From Saccoglossus kowalevskii (taxonomy: Eukaryota > Hemichordata > Enteropneusta > Harrimaniidae): a stretch of DNA of 31,581 bases. The translations under genes were made by a program, and so were the position numbers. This document shows, piece by piece, positions 28,101 through 31,581 of the stretch (within the stretch, counting starts at the first letter, position 1; each line of letters starts with the position of its first letter). A model generated the notes under the pieces. It did not search any database. It had not been told where the DNA came from and saw nothing but the letters and a program-made list of their open reading frames with translations. The stretch spans positions 1 to 31,581 of the forward strand of contig NW_003125651.1 in the NCBI RefSeq assembly GCF_000003605.2, written 5' to 3'.

Positions 28101-31100
28101 TTCTACAACCCTTAAATGGTAAAGGTAAAGACACTGAGTGAGGCCTTCTATAACCCTTGAATGGTAATGGTAAAGTCACTGAGTGAGGCCTTATATAACC
28201 CTTGAATGGTAAAGGTAAAGGCATTGAGTAAGACCTTATATAACCCTTGAATGGTAATGGTAAAGAAACACTGAGTGAGTCTTTCTATAAAACTTGAATG
28301 GTTACGGTAAAGACATTGAGTAAGGCCTTCTATAACCCTTGAATGGTAATGGTAAAGACACTGAGTGAGGCCTTCTATAACCGTTGAATGGTAAAGGTAA
28401 AGACATTGAGTACGGCCTTCTATAACCCTTGACTGGTAATGGTAAAGACACTGAGTGAGGCCTTATATAACCTTTGAATGGTAAAGGTAAAGACATTGAG
28501 TAAGACCTTATATAACCCTTGAATGGTAGTGGTAAAGACACTGAGTGAGGCCTTCTATAACCCTTGAATGGTAATGGTAAAGACACTGAGTAAGGCCTTC
28601 TATAACCCTTGAATGGTAATGGTAAAGACTGTGAGTGAGGCCTTCTATAACCCTTGAATGGTAAAGGTAAAGACATTGAGTAAGGCATTCTATAACCCTT
28701 GAATGGTAATGGTAAAGACAGTGAGTAAGGCCTTCTATAACCCTTGAATGGTAATGGTAAAGACACTGAGTGAGGCCTTATATTACCCTTGAATGGTAAT
28801 GGTAAAGACACTGAGTAAAGTTTTCCATAACCCTTGAATGGTAATAGTAAAGACACTGAGTAAGGTTTTCCATAACCTTTGAATGGTAATGGTAAAGACA
28901 CTGAGTGAGGCCTTCTATAACCCTTGAATGGTAAAGGTAAAGACATTGAGTAAGGCCTTCTATAACCCTTGAATGGTAATGGTAAAGACAGTGAGTGAGA
29001 CCTTCTATAACCCTTGAATGGTAAAGGTAAAGACATTGAATATGGCCTTCTATAACCCTTGAATGGTAATGGTAAAGAAACTGAGTGAGGCCTTCTATAA
29101 CCCTTGAATGATAAAGGTAAAGACATTGAATATGGCCTTCTATAACCCTTGAATGGTAAAGGTAAAGACATTGAATAAGGCCTTCTATAACCCTTGAATG
29201 GTAATGGTAAAGACATTGAGTAAGGCCTTCTATAACCCTTGAATGGTAATGGTAAAGACACTGAGTGAGGCCTTATATTACCCTTGAATGGTAATGGTAA
29301 AGACACTGAGTAAAGTTTTCCATAACCTTTGAATGGTAATAGTAAAGACACTGAGTAAGGTTTTCCATAACCTTTGAATGGTAATGGTAAAGACATTGAG
29401 TAAGGTTTTCCATAACCCTTGAATGGTAATGGTAAAGACACTGAGTAAGGTTTTCCATAACCCTTGAATGGTAATGGTAAAGACATTGAGTAAGGTTTTC
29501 CATAACCCTTAAATGGTAAAGGTAAAGACATTGAGTAAGGTCTTCTATAACCCTTAAATGGTAAAGGTAAAGAAACACTGATTGAGGCCTTCTATAACCC
29601 TTGAATGGTAAAGGTAAAGACATTGAGTAAGGCCTTCTATAACCCTTGAATGGTAATGGTAAAGACACTGAGTGAGGCCTTATATTACCCTTGAATGGTA
29701 ATGGTAAAGACACTGAGTAAAGTTTTCCATAACCCTTGAATGGTAATAGTAAAGACACTGAGTAAGGTTTTCCATAACCTTTGAATGGTAATGGTAAAGA
29801 CATTGAGTAAGGTTTTCCATAACCCTTGAATGGTAATGATAAAGACACTGAGTAAGGTTTTCCATAACCCTTGAATGGTAATGGTAAAGACATTGAGTAA
29901 GGTTTTCCATAACCCTTAAATGGTAAAGGTAAAGACATTGAGTAAGGTCTTCTATAACCCTTAAATGGTAAAGGTAAAGAAACACTGATTGAGGCCTTCT
30001 ATAACCCTTGAATGGTAAAGGTAAAGACATTGAGTAAGGCCTTCTATAACCCTTGAATGGTAATGGTAAAGACACTGAGTGAGGCCTTATATAACCCTTG
30101 AATGGTAAAGGTAAAGACATTGAGTAAGACCTTATATAACCCTTGAATGGTAATGGTAAAGAAACACTGAGTGAGGCTTCTATAACCTTGAATGGTAAAG
30201 GTAAAGACACTGAGTGAGGCTTTCTATAACCCTTGAATGGTAAAGGTAAATACATTGAGTAAGGCCTTCTATAACCCTTGACTGGTAATGGTAAAGACAC
30301 TGAGTGAGGCCTTATATAACCTTTGAATGGTAAAGGTAAAGACATTGAGTAAGACCTTATATAACCCTTGAATGGTAGTGGTAAAGACACTGAGTGAGGC
30401 CTTCTATAACCCTTGAATGGTAATGGTAAAGACACTGAGTGAGGCCTTCTATAACCCTTGAATGGTAATGGTAAAGACATTGAGTAAGGCCTTCTATAAC
30501 CCTTGAATGGTAATGGTAAAGACAGTGAGTGAGGCCTTCTATAACCCTTGAATGGTAAAGGTAAAGACATTGAATATGGCCTTCTATAACCCTTGAATGG
30601 TAATGGTAAAGAAACTGAGTGAGGCCTTCTATAACCCTTGAATGATAAAGGTAAAGACATTGAATATGGCCTTCTATAACCCTTGAATGGTAAAGGTAAA
30701 GACATTGAATAAGGCCTTCTATAACCCTTGAATGGTAATGGTAAAGACATTGAGTAAGGCCTTCTATAACCCTTGAATGGTAATGGTAAAGACACTGAGT
30801 GAGGCCTTATATTACCCTTGAATGGTAATGGTAAAGACACTGAGTAAAGTTTTCCATAACCCTTGAATGGTAATAGTAAAGACACTGAGTAAGGTTTTCC
30901 ATAACCTTTGAATGGTAATGGTAAAGACATTGAGTAAGGTTTTCCATAACCCTTGAATGGTAATGGTAAAGACACTGAGTAAGATTTTCCATAACCCTTG
31001 AATGGTAATGGTAAAGACATTGAGTAAGGTTTTCCATAACCCTTAAATGGTAAAGGTAAAGACATTGAGTAAGGTCTTCTATAACCCTTAAATGGTAAAG

Positions 31101-31581
31101 GTAAAGAAACACTGATTGAGGCCTTCTATAACCCTTGAATGGTAAAGGTAAAGACATTGAGTAAGGCCTTCTATAACCCTTGAATGGTAATGGTAAAGAC
31201 ACTGAGTGAGACTTTCTATAACCCTTAAATGGTAAAGGTAAAGACACTGATTGAGGCCTTCTATAACCCTTGAATGGTAATGGTAAATACACTGAGTAAG
31301 GCCTTCTATAACCATTGAATTGTAAAGGTAAACCAATTGAGTAAGGTCTTCTATAACGATTAAATGGTAAAGGTATAGACATTGAGAAAGGTCTTCTATA
31401 ACCCTTAAATGGTAAAGGTAAAGACATTGAGTAAGGTCTTCTATAACCCTTAAATGGTAAAGGTAAAGACACTGATTGAGGCCTTCTATAACCCTTGAAT
31501 GGTAATGGTAAAGACATTGAGTAAGGTTTTCCATAACCCTTGAATGGTAATGTTAAAGACATTGAGTAAGGTTTCCATAAT
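25135..31581. repeat. 45-bp satellite with higher-order structure
   Basis: About 140 monomers of mostly 45 bp, continuing past the window end. A typical monomer runs from CCTTCTATAACCC through TTGAATGGTAATGG to TAAAGACACTGAGTGAGG. Subtypes differ at a few sites: CTTCTAT, CTTATAT or TTTTCCAT; TTGAATGG or TTAAATGG; GTAATGG, GTAAAGG or GTAATAG. Subtypes follow each other in a set order that repeats in larger blocks. Because 45 is a multiple of 3, the minus strand has long open frames with a 15-residue repeat (core SLPLPFKGYRRPYSM). Frame is not kept across the region because 47-bp monomers recur. I treat it as non-coding. Confidence 0.9.
26001..26020. repeat. Frame-shifting 47-bp satellite monomer
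   Basis: TAAAGAACCACTG carries two extra bases relative to TAAAGACACTG. Similar +2 monomers recur near 26367, 27361, 28264, 29570, 29971, 30158 and 31107. Several coincide with the ends of minus-strand open frames. Confidence 0.75.

Noticed and set aside
25126-31562. Long minus-strand open frames of 110 to 461 codons in the satellite
   Set aside because: A stop-free 45-bp monomer automatically gives long frames; two frames are open at once in places, 47-bp monomers shift the frame, and there is no unique sequence, signal peptide or domain at either end.
1-31581. CRISPR array
   Set aside because: Repeats are contiguous or separated by homologous spacers, not by unique spacers of constant length, and there are no cas genes. 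The tRNA types are eukaryotic.
25135-31581. Telomeric or subtelomeric repeat suggested by TAACCCTT in each monomer
   Set aside because: The hexamer occurs once per 45 bp and never in tandem, so it is not a telomere array.

Overview
The window is a eukaryotic, almost certainly metazoan (probably invertebrate), AT-rich repeat locus with two parts. Positions 1 to about 24,970 are one very large nuclear tRNA-valine array. Positions from about 25,135 to the end are a 45-bp satellite. The tRNA bodies resemble animal nuclear tRNA-Val, have no introns, do not encode CCA, carry internal A and B boxes, and are followed by short T-runs suited to RNA polymerase III. I see no supportable protein-coding gene and no prokaryotic features, and I cannot name the species.

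The basic array unit is about 588 bp. A tRNA-Val-CAC gene and a tRNA-Val-AAC gene sit head to head around a shared 145-bp upstream region. Neighbouring pairs face tail to tail across a 297-bp spacer. I count 55 AAC-type loci and 33 CAC-type loci, and no other tRNA family. By reading, twelve AAC copies and five CAC copies match the array consensus exactly. The rest form recurrent variant families. The largest has 25 AAC copies that lost a 12-bp T-arm segment, and with it the B box; 24 of them also carry or share the C31G lineage, the exception being 21187-21248. A second family is CAC with G52G53 changed to TT, and a third is AAC with four helix-breaking changes. Shorter units of about 253, 260 and 223 bp have lost the CAC gene and the spacer.

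Layout: in 1-11,707 AAC is on + and CAC on -. At 11,675-11,702 the polarity flips inside a chimeric CAC/AAC tRNA gene, and from there to about 24,970 AAC is on - and CAC on +. The two arms share variant types but are not mirror images, so the array kept rearranging after the flip. A strongly diverged unit (11,926-12,436), whose AAC gene now reads AUC, lies next to the flip. The array ends inside a truncated tRNA. A mosaic of about 160 bp, with pieces resembling both the tRNA flank and the satellite, then leads into the satellite.

The satellite (to 31,581 and beyond) is built of 45-bp monomers in higher-order blocks. Because 45 is a multiple of three, its minus strand has long open frames, but recurrent 47-bp monomers shift the frame, so I do not annotate it as coding. 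If the intact copies are active, the locus would be a high-dose source of valine tRNAs reading GUU/GUC/GUA-class and GUG codons. Expression cannot be judged from sequence. Variant positions given in entries are linear positions 1-73 along the tRNA gene.
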